Source of the DNA: Halosimplex litoreum
Lineage (GTDB): Archaea > Halobacteriota > Halobacteria > Halobacteriales > Haloarculaceae
Length of the DNA: 64,000 nucleotides
Reading direction: 5' to 3'
Assembly (NCBI RefSeq): GCF_016065055.1
Contig: NZ_CP065856.1
Span: 62,001-126,000 of the forward strand
Positions 1 to 8,077 of this stretch are shown here, in pieces. Position numbers and translations under genes: made by a program. The notes under the pieces are model-generated. The model was not told the origin of the DNA, made no database searches, and saw only the letters and a program-made list of their open reading frames with translations. How positions within the stretch are numbered: position 1 is the first letter of the stretch; the number at the start of each line of letters is the position of its first letter.

Positions 1-2
1 TT

Positions 3-317
3 GACACGTCCGACGACGCCGTCGAGCACGGCGACGCGGACCGCGTGGTGGACGACGCGTCCGCCGAGCGCGACCTCGTCGTCCGTGTCGGTGACTGCGA
101 CGGCGGCTTCTACGTCGCCGACGACGGGCGGGGGATCCGTGAGGACGTGCGCGGCGACGTGTTCGACTCCGGATTCTCGACGCGGTCGGACAACACCGGC
201 TTCGGCCTGGCCATCGTCGAGCGGATCGCCGAGGCCCACGGCTGGCGCGTCGACGTGACCGACGACGAGGCGGGCGGTGCGCGCTTCGAGGTGACCGGCG
301 TCGAGTCCGTCGAGTGA
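3..317 (+). CDS. Histidine kinase, C-terminal ATPase fragment (5' end outside window)
   Basis: The frame is open from the window edge to TGA at 315-317, giving about 104 residues. It shows the end of a GHKL ATPase domain: a G1-type DDGRGI motif, an STRSDNTGFGLAIV G2 box that closes on the nucleotide, and the usual final strands. Family knowledge: such domains autophosphorylate a His in a preceding dimerisation domain, which lies outside the window here. The last codons (VE, stop) form the start of a 42-bp tandem repeat that continues downstream. Membership in the kinase family is clear; the signal sensed is unknown. Confidence 0.88.
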   Translation, partial: DTSDDAVEHGDADRVVDDASAERDLVVRVGDCDGGFYVADDGRGIREDVRGDVFDSGFSTRSDNTGFGLAIVERIAEAHGWRVDVTDDEAGGARFEVTGVESVE

Positions 318-405
318 GGGCCCCCCGGTCGAGAGCGACCCCGACCTCTCGTCGAGTGAGGGCCCCCCGGTCGAGAGCGACCCCGACCTCTCGTCGAGCG
401 AGGGC
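308..405. repeat. 42-bp tandem repeat, two full copies plus a partial third
   Basis: Two copies (308-349 and 350-391) are identical over 42 bases, followed by a diverged partial third (392-405). Each copy begins with the CGTCGAGTGAG that encodes the end of the kinase. The array therefore duplicates the kinase 3' end together with its stop codon, and it fills most of the gap before the hydrolase gene. Slippage or unequal recombination is the simplest origin. Confidence 0.9.
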
Positions 406-451
406 GTCGACGGGGAGTGCCCGCCGAAAGCTTCGAGGTGCCGACCGACGA

Positions 452-1099
452 ATGTCGGTCGTGAGCGAGCCAGTGGCGGTCCCCGGCGGTCGCGACGTGC
501 GCGGGTCGCTGGACGAACCGGACGACCGCGCCGAGCCGACGGCCTGCGTCGTCGCCTGTCCGCCCCATCCGCAGCTGGGCGGGTCGCGCTCGGACCGCCG
601 GCTGACCGCGGTCGCCGACGCGCTGACCGACCGCGACACCGCCTGCCTGCGCTTCGATTACGGCGAGTGGGGCGAGGGTCGGGGTGAACTCCGGGACACC
701 CGGGCGGCCGTCGCGTGGGCCGCGGAACGCTACGGCACGGTCGGCCTGTTCGGCTACAGCTTCGGCGGCTGTCTCGCACTCGTCGCGGCGGCCGAGCGTG
801 AAGACCGAGAGACCGAAGGTTCGACCGAGTCTCTCGCGGCCGTCTCGGCGCTGGCACCCGCGTCGCGGGTCGGCGACGGCACGGAGGCGGTCGACGCCGT
901 CGTGGCCGTCGAGCGGATCGACTGCCCCGGCCAGGTCGTCTACGGGAGCCGGGACGACACCGTCGACTGGGCGCCGGTCGTCGAGCGGGCGCGCGAGCGG
1001 GGGCTCGAAGTGGCGGAACTGACCGCAGACCACCACTTCGTCGGGCAGGCGGGGAAGGCGGCACGGGTCGTCGCGGACTTCCTCGACGGCCGGGTCTGA
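452..1099 (+). CDS. Alpha/beta hydrolase (COG2945-like dienelactone hydrolase/acylpeptidase fold)
   Basis: 215 residues from ATG 452; the longer open frame upstream only reads through the 42-bp tandem repeat. The nucleophile elbow is GYSFGG around residue 105. A likely acid Asp lies in GSRDDTVDW, and the likely catalytic His is in the C-terminal DHHF. The early CPPHPQLGGS and RFDYGEWGEG segments match the compact soluble hydrolases of COG2945. No signal peptide or membrane segment is seen, so it should be cytoplasmic. The substrate cannot be told; an esterase or thioesterase is equally possible. It stands between the kinase tail and pyrG with its own upstream gap. Confidence 0.82.
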   Translation: MSVVSEPVAVPGGRDVRGSLDEPDDRAEPTACVVACPPHPQLGGSRSDRRLTAVADALTDRDTACLRFDYGEWGEGRGELRDTRAAVAWAAERYGTVGLFGYSFGGCLALVAAAEREDRETEGSTESLAAVSALAPASRVGDGTEAVDAVVAVERIDCPGQVVYGSRDDTVDWAPVVERARERGLEVAELTADHHFVGQAGKAARVVADFLDGRV

Positions 1100-1222
1100 C
1101 CGGGTCGTCGACGGATCAACGAACCGACCGGATCGGCGGTCCGCGGCCGTCACACGTTGACAAACGACCGGATCTGAAACGGCTCCCGAAACGGTTTTCA
1201 GGTCCCACCGCGCACGGTCGGT

Positions 1223-2899
1223 ATGCCGACGGAACCGGAGACAGGGTACGACGAAACTCTGGGGAACAAGTTCGTTTTCGTCACCGGGGGCGTCATGTCC
1301 GGGCTGGGCAAGGGTATCACGGCCGCCAGCACCGGGCGACTCCTCTCGAACGCCGGCTTCGACGTGACCGCGGTCAAGGTCGACCCGTATCTCAACGTCG
1401 ACGCCGGGACGATGAACCCCTTCCAGCACGGGGAGGTGTACGTCCTCAAGGACGGCGGCGAGGTCGACCTCGATCTCGGGAACTACGAACGATTCCTCGA
1501 CATCGACATGACCTCGAAGCACAACGTGACCACGGGCAAGGTCTATCAGTCCGTCATCGAGAAGGAACGCTCGGGCGACTACCTGGGCAAGACCGTCCAG
1601 GTCATCCCACACGTCACCGACGACATCAAGCGGCGCATCCGCGAGGTCGCCGAGGGCAGCGACGTGTGCATCATCGAGGTCGGCGGCACTGTCGGGGACA
1701 TCGAGGGGATGCCCTACCTCGAAGCGCTCCGGCAGTTCGCCCACGAGGAAGACGAGGAGGACATCCAGTTCGTCCACGTTACCCTCGTGCCCTACTCGAA
1801 GAACGGCGAGCAGAAGACCAAGCCGACCCAGCACAGCGTCAAGGAGCTGCGCTCGATCGGCCTCCAGCCCGACATCCTTGTCGGCCGCGCCGACGACCGG
1901 CTCGACCCCGAGACCAAGGAGAAGATCGCCCTCTTTTGCGACGTGCCGACCGAGGCCGTCTTCTCGAACCCCGACGTGCCCGACATCTACCAGGTGCCGC
2001 TGATGGTCGAGGACGAGGGCCTCGACGAGTACGTCATGGAACGGCTCGGCCTCGCCGACCGCGCCTTGCCCGAATCGGAGCGCCACAACGAGTGGCGCGA
2101 GCTGGTCACGCAGGAACAGACCGGAACCGTCAACGTCGCGCTGGTCGGCAAGTACGGTCTCGAAGACGCCTATCTCTCCATCTACGAGTCGCTGAAACAC
2201 GCCGGGCTGGCCCACAACGTCAACGTCGAGACCGAGTGGATCCACGCCGAGGAACTGGCCGACGGCACGGACGGGCAGCTCGACGGCATGGACGCCGTCG
2301 TCGTCCCCGGCGGGTTCGGGTCGCGGGGCACCGAGGGCAAGATGGAAGCGGTCCGCTACGCCCGCGAGAACGACCTCCCCTACCTGGGCCTCTGTCTGGG
2401 CTTCCAGCTCGCGGTCGTCGAGTACGCCCGGAACGTCCTCGGGCTGGAAGGCGCTCACTCCGCCGAACTCGACGAGGAGACGGCCTACCCGGTCATCGAC
2501 ATCCTCCCCGAGCAGGAGGGCGTCGACGACATGGGCGGGACGATGCGCCTCGGTGCGCACGTCACCGAGATCGAGGCAGACACGCTCGCGGCGGAGATCT
2601 ACGGCGACGACAGCTGCACGGAACGGCACCGCCACCGCTACGAGGTCAACCCCGAGTACATCGACGACCTGGAAGCCGCTGGGCTGCGCTTCTCGGGCAA
2701 GTCCGGCCGCCGGATGGAGATCCTCGAACTCCCCGACCACCCCTACTTCGTCGGGACGCAGTTCCACCCCGAGTTCCGCTCGCGCCCCGGCCGGGCGAGC
2801 CCGCCGTTCGTCGGTCTGCTCGACGCGGCGCTGGATCTGCAGGAGGGGTCCGGTGAGGACGATGCGACCGTCGCGGAGACCGAGGAGGTGGAGGTCTGA
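1223..2899 (+). CDS. pyrG: CTP synthase (glutamine-hydrolysing)
   Basis: 558 residues, full length for the family. It converts UTP to CTP using ATP and glutamine, the last step of pyrimidine nucleotide synthesis. The N-terminal synthetase domain opens with [10 protein letters not shown] (residues about 21-30), followed by KVDPYLNVD and [13 protein letters not shown]. The C-terminal class I glutaminase domain has the nucleophile Cys391 in GLCLGFQ and the His515/Glu517 pair in FHPEF. Its TGA overlaps the ATG of the next gene by one base, so CTP and GMP synthesis genes are translationally coupled. Glutamine-amidotransferase genes recur here: carA and carB lie 17-24 kb downstream. Confidence 0.98.
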   Translation: MPTEPETGYDETLGNKFVFVTGGVMSGLGKGITAASTGRLLSNAGFDVTAVKVDPYLNVDAGTMNPFQHGEVYVLKDGGEVDLDLGNYERFLDIDMTSKHNVTTGKVYQSVIEKERSGDYLGKTVQVIPHVTDDIKRRIREVAEGSDVCIIEVGGTVGDIEGMPYLEALRQFAHEEDEEDIQFVHVTLVPYSKNGEQKTKPTQHSVKELRSIGLQPDILVGRADDRLDPETKEKIALFCDVPTEAVFSNPDVPDIYQVPLMVEDEGLDEYVMERLGLADRALPESERHNEWRELVTQEQTGTVNVALVGKYGLEDAYLSIYESLKHAGLAHNVNVETEWIHAEELADGTDGQLDGMDAVVVPGGFGSRGTEGKMEAVRYARENDLPYLGLCLGFQLAVVEYARNVLGLEGAHSAELDEETAYPVIDILPEQEGVDDMGGTMRLGAHVTEIEADTLAAEIYGDDSCTERHRHRYEVNPEYIDDLEAAGLRFSGKSGRRMEILELPDHPYFVGTQFHPEFRSRPGRASPPFVGLLDAALDLQEGSGEDDATVAETEEVEV

Positions 2900-3816
2900 T
2901 GGTCGACGTCGACTCGTTCATCGACGAGAAGCTGACGGAGATCGCGGAGGAGATCGGCGACGCTAACGCCGTCATCGGCCTCTCGGGCGGCGTCGACTCC
3001 TCGACGGCCGCCGCGCTGGCCTACGAGGCCATCGGCGACCAGCTCACCGCCGTCTACGTCGACACCGGCCTCATGCGCAAGGGCGAGACCGACCAGATCC
3101 GCGAGACCTTCGACTACATGGACTCGCTGCGTATCGTCGAGGCCCAGGACCGGTTCGTCGAGGCGCTCGAAGGCGAGACCGACCCCGAAGAGAAACGCCA
3201 CATCATCGGCGAGCAGTTCATTCGGGAGTTCGAGGAGGTCGCCCGCGAGGTCGACGCCGACTACCTCGTCCAGGGGACCATCTACCCCGACCGCATCGAG
3301 AGCGAGGGGACCATCAAATCCCACCACAACGTCGGCGGGCTCCCCGAGCGCATCGACTTCGACGGCATCGTCGAGCCCATGCGGGACCTCTACAAGGACG
3401 AAGTACGGGAAGTCGCCCGCGAACTCGACCTCGAAGAGATCATCTCCGAGCGGATGCCGTTCCCCGGCCCCGGTCTCGCAGTGCGGATCATCGGCGAGGT
3501 CACCGAGGAGAAACTGGAGGTCGCCCGCGAGGCCAACCACGTCGTCGAGGAGGAACTCAAAGACCACGACCCGTGGCAGGCGCTCGCGGCGGTGCTGGGC
3601 AAGGCCACCGGCGTCAAGGGCGACAACCGCGTCCACGGCTGGGTCGTCGCCGTCCGTTCCGTCGAGAGCCGCGACGGCATGACCGCCCGCGCACAGGACG
3701 TCGACTGGGACACCCTCCAGCGCATCCAGTCGCGGATCACCGGCGAGAACGACAACGTCGCTCGCGTGCTGTACGACGTGACCCACAAGCCGCCGGCGAC
3801 GATCGAATACGAGTAA
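2899..3816 (+). CDS. guaAB: GMP synthase (glutamine-hydrolysing), ATP-pyrophosphatase subunit B
   Basis: 305 residues. The PP-loop SGGVDS (about residues 29-34) marks the ATP pyrophosphatase that adenylates [13 protein letters not shown] and the C-terminal dimerisation segment KPPATIEYE are also present. Archaea split GMP synthetase into a separate glutaminase and this subunit. The glutaminase subunit is not in the window, so it must be encoded elsewhere. The start codon overlaps the pyrG stop (TGATG), implying one mRNA. Confidence 0.97.
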   Translation: MVDVDSFIDEKLTEIAEEIGDANAVIGLSGGVDSSTAAALAYEAIGDQLTAVYVDTGLMRKGETDQIRETFDYMDSLRIVEAQDRFVEALEGETDPEEKRHIIGEQFIREFEEVAREVDADYLVQGTIYPDRIESEGTIKSHHNVGGLPERIDFDGIVEPMRDLYKDEVREVARELDLEEIISERMPFPGPGLAVRIIGEVTEEKLEVAREANHVVEEELKDHDPWQALAAVLGKATGVKGDNRVHGWVVAVRSVESRDGMTARAQDVDWDTLQRIQSRITGENDNVARVLYDVTHKPPATIEYE

Positions 3817-3841
3817 GCAGTTCGCCGCGGATCGCAGATTT

Positions 3842-5176
3842 TCAGTTCCGCCCGAACGCCGCGAGCCCTTCGTCCGTCGCGACGACGTAGTACTCGCCGG
3901 CGACGGCCTGGGGGCCGACTCGCGGATTCTCCCACTGCGCTACCGTCGCGGAGCCGACCCGTTCGTCGGCCGCCGGGTCGACCGCGCTCGCGGTCAGTTG
4001 CCCGTCCTCGACGGTGGCCCCGTAGAGGAAGCCGTCGGCCGCGACGAGGCCGCCGTCGGTGTCCATCCGCTCGACGGAGCCGTCGCCGGTGTCGACGGCG
4101 AAAAATCCCCACTCGCCGCGTCCCATGCCCTGGACGTAGACGGTGTCGTCGAGGACGAGCGCCATTCCGTAGAAGGCGGCCTGTTCGAACTCGTCGTCTT
4201 CGCCCTCGTAGTTCGCGGGGTCGTCGCCCTCCGGGATCGCCGTCCACAGCTCCGAGCCGTCCTCGATATCGACGGCGACCATCCCGCCGGTGTCACGGTT
4301 GGCGACGCGCCCGCAGACCGCGTAGGCGACGCCGTCGACGACGACCGGCGAGTTGAACGGCGCGCCCCGTTCCTGATAGAGAACGGTGTAGAAGTCGTTG
4401 CTCAACCTCCAGCGCCGTTCGCCGCTCTCGCGGTCGACGGCGTGGATCTCGTCGTGCGCGGTCGCGAATATCGTGTCACCGGTCACCGTCGGCGGGTATC
4501 GATTGCGCCAGAGCGGGTCCTCGCCCGGCGCGTAGCGGGACTCGCGGCTCCCGTCGTCCGCGTCGTACGTCGCCAGGAGCCGGTCGCCGACGACCAGCGA
4601 GCCGCCCTCGGCCGTGACCGGCGACTCGTACGGCGTCTCCAGCGACGCCTCCCACTCGGTCTCGCCGTCGGCCGGCGAGAGCGCCGCGAAGCCGGGGCCG
4701 TCCGAGAACGTTCCGACGACGAGACGCTCGCCGTCCGAGCCGAGCGTCCGCGCCGGCGAGGTCTCCCCCTCGCCGTCCGCGTCGGACACCGGGAGCGACC
4801 GCTCCCACTGGCGCTCGCCGGTGGCCAGATCGAACGCCGAGACGACAGTCTCCCAGCCGGAGTCGTCGTTGACGTCCGCGGCGGCGAAGACCGTCCCGTC
4901 GAGGACGACCGGCGAGGACGTGGCGCCCACTCTCGCGGACGCGTCGGACTCCTCGCGGTAGCCAGCCGTCCACGCCACCGAGAGGTCGCCGCCCGGCCCG
5001 GGTGCGGAGGGGTGGACGGCCGCGTTGCGGGGACCGAAGCGAGCGCTCGGCCAGTCGGTCTCGCCGGGTTCGAACGCGGCCGACTGGCCGATACCCGCGG
5101 GACAGCCGGCGAGGGCGGCACCGCCGGCGACACCGAGCGCGCGGAGGAGCGAGCGTCGTCGGAGGGACGTGTCCAT
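3842..5176 (-). CDS. Tat-exported lipoprotein with PQQ-type beta-propeller repeats
   Basis: 444 residues. The N-terminus has a twin-arginine signal (RRRSLLRALG) followed by a short hydrophobic stretch and a lipobox-like ALAGC, so it is probably exported folded and lipid-anchored at the cell surface. The body contains repeated WETVVSAFDLATGERQWE-type blades (AVDRESGERRWRL, AVDIEDGSELWT), the pattern of PQQ/BamB-like propellers. These folds bind quinones or act as scaffolds, and no cofactor residue can be assigned here. It converges on guaAB with a 25-base gap and starts about 120 bases from the divergent small gene at 5296. Confidence 0.85.
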   Translation of the reverse strand: MDTSLRRRSLLRALGVAGGAALAGCPAGIGQSAAFEPGETDWPSARFGPRNAAVHPSAPGPGGDLSVAWTAGYREESDASARVGATSSPVVLDGTVFAAADVNDDSGWETVVSAFDLATGERQWERSLPVSDADGEGETSPARTLGSDGERLVVGTFSDGPGFAALSPADGETEWEASLETPYESPVTAEGGSLVVGDRLLATYDADDGSRESRYAPGEDPLWRNRYPPTVTGDTIFATAHDEIHAVDRESGERRWRLSNDFYTVLYQERGAPFNSPVVVDGVAYAVCGRVANRDTGGMVAVDIEDGSELWTAIPEGDDPANYEGEDDEFEQAAFYGMALVLDDTVYVQGMGRGEWGFFAVDTGDGSVERMDTDGGLVAADGFLYGATVEDGQLTASAVDPAADERVGSATVAQWENPRVGPQAVAGEYYVVATDEGLAAFGRN

Positions 5177-5295
5177 GTCGGGCGTTCCGGAGGGACTGGT
5201 AAGTGTTTTTTCCTGTTCGCGTGACCGGTTTCCGGACCCGCGGCTTGGCTGTCGGAAACGTGAGACACAAGCCCCCGGGTGTCGTGGCTGTCCGT

Positions 5296-5634
5296 ATGAA
5301 CGCAGTTTTCGCAGGCAGCGACACCGAAGGGTTGGCCGACGAGTTGCGCGAACGGGGGGCGACCGTCGGGATCGTCGACGGCGTCGCCAACCGACCCGCG
5401 CTCGAAGACGCCGGCGTCGTGGACGCCGACGTGTTCGTCCTCACCGACGTGGGCCAGGCAACTTCGATCGTCGTCGCGAGGGATCTCAACCCCGACATCC
5501 GGGTCGTCGCCTACACCCCCGACTCGCTCCCGGAGTTCGTCAGCGGCCAGCAGGTCCTCGCGATGGACCCCGCGCTGTTCGACGCCGACACCGTCGCCGA
5601 GGAGCTGATCGACGCCGGTGACGACAGGGAGTAA
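5296..5634 (+). CDS. Small TrkA-N/Rossmann-like haloarchaeal protein
   Basis: 112 residues from ATG 5296; the longer upstream frame is out of keeping with an acidic haloarchaeal protein. It reads as a half Rossmann fold. It opens with the strand MNAVFAGSD. A second strand, GIVDG, precedes an alternating pattern ending in ADVFVLTD. A later IRVVAYTPDSLPEFVSGQQ segment resembles the nucleotide-binding N-terminal half of TrkA/KtrA subunits, but the dinucleotide GxGxxG is absent. Similar short proteins in related genomes are sometimes labelled CTP synthetase, which this is not. Cytosolic; function unknown. Confidence 0.7.
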   Translation: MNAVFAGSDTEGLADELRERGATVGIVDGVANRPALEDAGVVDADVFVLTDVGQATSIVVARDLNPDIRVVAYTPDSLPEFVSGQQVLAMDPALFDADTVAEELIDAGDDRE

Positions 5635-5718
5635 CGCCGGCGTCGGCCGCTCCGACGGTACCCGGTCGTGTCGGACCCGGGGCAACACTAATGTCCGTCC
5701 GCGGTATATTCTATTGAC

Positions 5719-6501
5719 ATGACCGAACTATCGACCGGCCCCGCGGTGAACGCGTCGGCGACGGCGGCGGCGCTCTCCGCGTGGCGCGAGGGCGTGGGCG
5801 CCCTGGTCGGCGGCGCGCTCCTCGGTGGCGCCCTCCGGTCGCTGCTCGCGATCAACGGTGTCGCGGCGCCGTCCGCGGCCGCGTTCGTCGCCGGCGGCGC
5901 GCTGGCCGCGGTCGTCTGCGTCCTCGGCCTGATCGCGGTCGCCGCGGCCCGCCGGACCGTCCGATTCGGTCGCGACTCCCTCACCGTCGAAGGCGGACTC
6001 CGACCCGGTGCGACCGCGGTCGACTACGACGACATCGACCTCGCGATCCGCCGCGAGACCGCGAGCGACCGGCGGCTCGGGACGGCGAGCTACGAACTGG
6101 TCCGCTCGGGCCAACCGAACCGCTTCCTCGGCCACCTGCGCGAGCCCGACGAGTTCGAGCGGGCGCTCGACGCCCGCGTCCCCACTCCTCGGGAGCGGGT
6201 CGGTGCCGTCGACGAGGCGACGGTCCGCGAGGGGCTCCAGCGGAGCCGCGTCTTCTGGCGGGGCTGGCCGAGCGACGAACCGCTCCCTCGTTCGGCCGTC
6301 CTGCGCGACGAGACGCTCGTCGGGAAGCTCGACGGGGAGGGAACGGTGACGCCCGCTCGCGGCGGGGACGACGAACGACCGCGTCCCTCGACGCCCGGCG
6401 CTGACCGGCCGGCTACGCTCGACGGGATCGCTCGCAACGGGAACGTCAGCCAGGTCGAGGAGTTCTCCGGAGGGACCGGAGGCGACGGAGTCGCCGAGTA
6501 A
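5719..6501 (+). CDS. Membrane protein with PH-like domain, paralogue 1
   Basis: 260 residues. Two hydrophobic segments (about residues 25-47 and 52-78) form a membrane hairpin. A bacterial-PH-like beta domain follows (VRFGRDSLTVEGG, then DYDDIDLAIRRETASDRR) and then a disordered tail. From about residue 95 it aligns closely with the next gene: SYELVRSG, RERVGAVDEA, SDEPLPRSAV. This points to a tandem duplication. It probably sits at the cytoplasmic membrane with the PH-like part inside. No catalytic motif is seen and the function is unknown. Confidence 0.75.
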   Translation: MTELSTGPAVNASATAAALSAWREGVGALVGGALLGGALRSLLAINGVAAPSAAAFVAGGALAAVVCVLGLIAVAAARRTVRFGRDSLTVEGGLRPGATAVDYDDIDLAIRRETASDRRLGTASYELVRSGQPNRFLGHLREPDEFERALDARVPTPRERVGAVDEATVREGLQRSRVFWRGWPSDEPLPRSAVLRDETLVGKLDGEGTVTPARGGDDERPRPSTPGADRPATLDGIARNGNVSQVEEFSGGTGGDGVAE

Positions 6502-6579
6502 CCCCCGGGCGGCCGGAGCCGGCTCCCCGCCGTCCGCTCCGCCACGAAGCTTATCCCCGCTCGCCGAATAGTTAGCACG

Positions 6580-7245
6580 ATGACCGATCCGATCCCGAGC
6601 GAACGGTTCGCCGGCGCCGTTCCCGCACTTGGGTCAGAGCTGCGCGTCCATCGCGACCGGCTAGAGTACGACCCCGGTGGACTGCGCGGGCTCGTCAGGG
6701 GGCCGAAGACCGTCGATATCGCGGAGATCGATCTCGTCGTCCGCCGCGACACGCGGCTGGACCGGCTGGTCGGCGCCGGGAGTTACGACCTGATCCGCTC
6801 CGGGGAGCCGACGGTCAGGCTCTCCCACCTCGCAGATACCGAAGCGGTCGAGCGCACGCTGGGCGGCCGCGTGCCGGTGCCCCGGGACCGGGTCGGGGCG
6901 GTCGACGACGCGGAGACCCGTGCGGCGCTCCAGCGACGGCGGGTCGCCTGGCGGCGCTGGCCCGACGACGAGCCGCTCCCCCGTACGGCCGTCGTGACCG
7001 AGCCCGACCTGGTCGAGCGGCTCCACGTCGGGGTGGAGATCGAACGGCCCGAGGTCACCCGTGTCGAGGACGCCCGCCTCTCGGACGTCACCGCCGCCGA
7101 CTTCGAGAACGGGAACTTCCCCGGCGGCGGCGGAGGCGGGGACGCCGACTTCACCGGCGGTACCTCGCGTCACTCGCCGGGACTCGCCTCCAACGAGGCC
7201 GGTGCGGAGAAGAACGTCGGCAGCGAGTCCGGCGGCGAGATGTGA
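6580..7245 (+). CDS. PH-like domain protein, paralogue 2 (no membrane hairpin)
   Basis: 221 residues. It shares the conserved core of the preceding gene (RRDTRLDRLVGAGSYDLIRSG, RDRVGAVDDAETR, DDEPLPRTAV) but lacks its N-terminal membrane pair. The tail is glycine-rich (GGGGGG near residue 185). The soluble/membrane pairing suggests divergence after duplication. A TATA-like run (CGAATAGTTAG) lies about 20-30 bases before the start, so it may have its own leaderless promoter. No enzymatic motif is seen; the role is unknown. Confidence 0.72.
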   Translation: MTDPIPSERFAGAVPALGSELRVHRDRLEYDPGGLRGLVRGPKTVDIAEIDLVVRRDTRLDRLVGAGSYDLIRSGEPTVRLSHLADTEAVERTLGGRVPVPRDRVGAVDDAETRAALQRRRVAWRRWPDDEPLPRTAVVTEPDLVERLHVGVEIERPEVTRVEDARLSDVTAADFENGNFPGGGGGGDADFTGGTSRHSPGLASNEAGAEKNVGSESGGEM

Positions 7246-7272
7246 GCCGTCGACCCGTCCGGTGAGCCGAGA

Positions 7273-7947
7273 TCAGAGTCGTCCCGCGAGGTCGACCAGA
7301 CGGTCGCGACCCCCTCGTTCGAACGGGACGCCGTGACCGACGGCCGCGACTTCGAACGCAGTGGCTTCCTCGCTCAGCTCGCGGATGCTCCGCCGGACCT
7401 CGCTCGTGTCGGCCGAGATGATCCACGGCGAGGGGGCGAGATCGCCGTCGGACTCGCGGACCAGATCGCCCAGGACCGCGATGCCGAGGGCTTCACTCAC
7501 GTAGGCGACGTGGCCCGGCGTGTGGCCGGGCGTCTCGCGGACGGTGAACGAGCCGACCTCGTCGCCGTCGGCCAGCGGGACGACGTCGTGTTCCGGCGGT
7601 GTGACCAGCGGACCGACCAGCCGCTGGAACGCGCCCTTGGGGACCGAGAACGGCGGCGTCTCGCGGCCGGCCACCAGCGGTGCGTCCCCTCGGCCCGCGT
7701 ATATCGTGACGTCGAGGCCGTCGAGACGCGCGATGCCGCCGACGTGGTCCAGATCGTAGTGGGTGACCAGCACCCGGTCGAGGTCGGCGAGCGCGAACCC
7801 CGCGTCGACGACGGCGTCGAGCACGCGACCGCCGTGCCAGGGCATACCCGCGTCGACGAGCGTCAGCGTCCCACCGTCGTCGACCAGATAGGCGTTGACG
7901 CCGCCGAGTTCGATCCACCAGGCGTCCTCGGAGAGTCGCGTGACCAT
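7273..7947 (-). CDS. MBL-fold metallo-hydrolase
   Basis: 224 residues. The metal-binding signature THYDLDHVGG (HxxxDH) is intact, with a further His in TPGHTPGH, an Asp in VLGDL and a late His in AAVGHG, enough for a dinuclear metal centre. This is the compact one-domain layout shared by glyoxalase II-like and quorum-lactonase-like enzymes, and the substrate is not readable. No export signal is seen. It is transcribed in the same direction as the GH3 gene that lies upstream of it, with a gap of about 130 bases. Confidence 0.87.
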   Translation of the reverse strand: MVTRLSEDAWWIELGGVNAYLVDDGGTLTLVDAGMPWHGGRVLDAVVDAGFALADLDRVLVTHYDLDHVGGIARLDGLDVTIYAGRGDAPLVAGRETPPFSVPKGAFQRLVGPLVTPPEHDVVPLADGDEVGSFTVRETPGHTPGHVAYVSEALGIAVLGDLVRESDGDLAPSPWIISADTSEVRRSIRELSEEATAFEVAAVGHGVPFERGGRDRLVDLAGRL

Positions 7948-8077
7948 GCGGTCGTGTACGGCCGTCGATGGGATAAAGCAGCGGTCGCGGATACACCGGC
8001 GGTCGCGGCGCGAGCACTCGTGATCGGAATTCCCGGCGCGACGGCCCGCGACCCGCTTTCGGCCGTCGAGACGGCCG

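Noticed and set aside
110-2767. 885-codon reverse-strand frame
   Set aside because: It lies antisense to the hydrolase and pyrG and has the Val/Asp/Arg composition produced by the reverse frame of GC-rich acidic genes.
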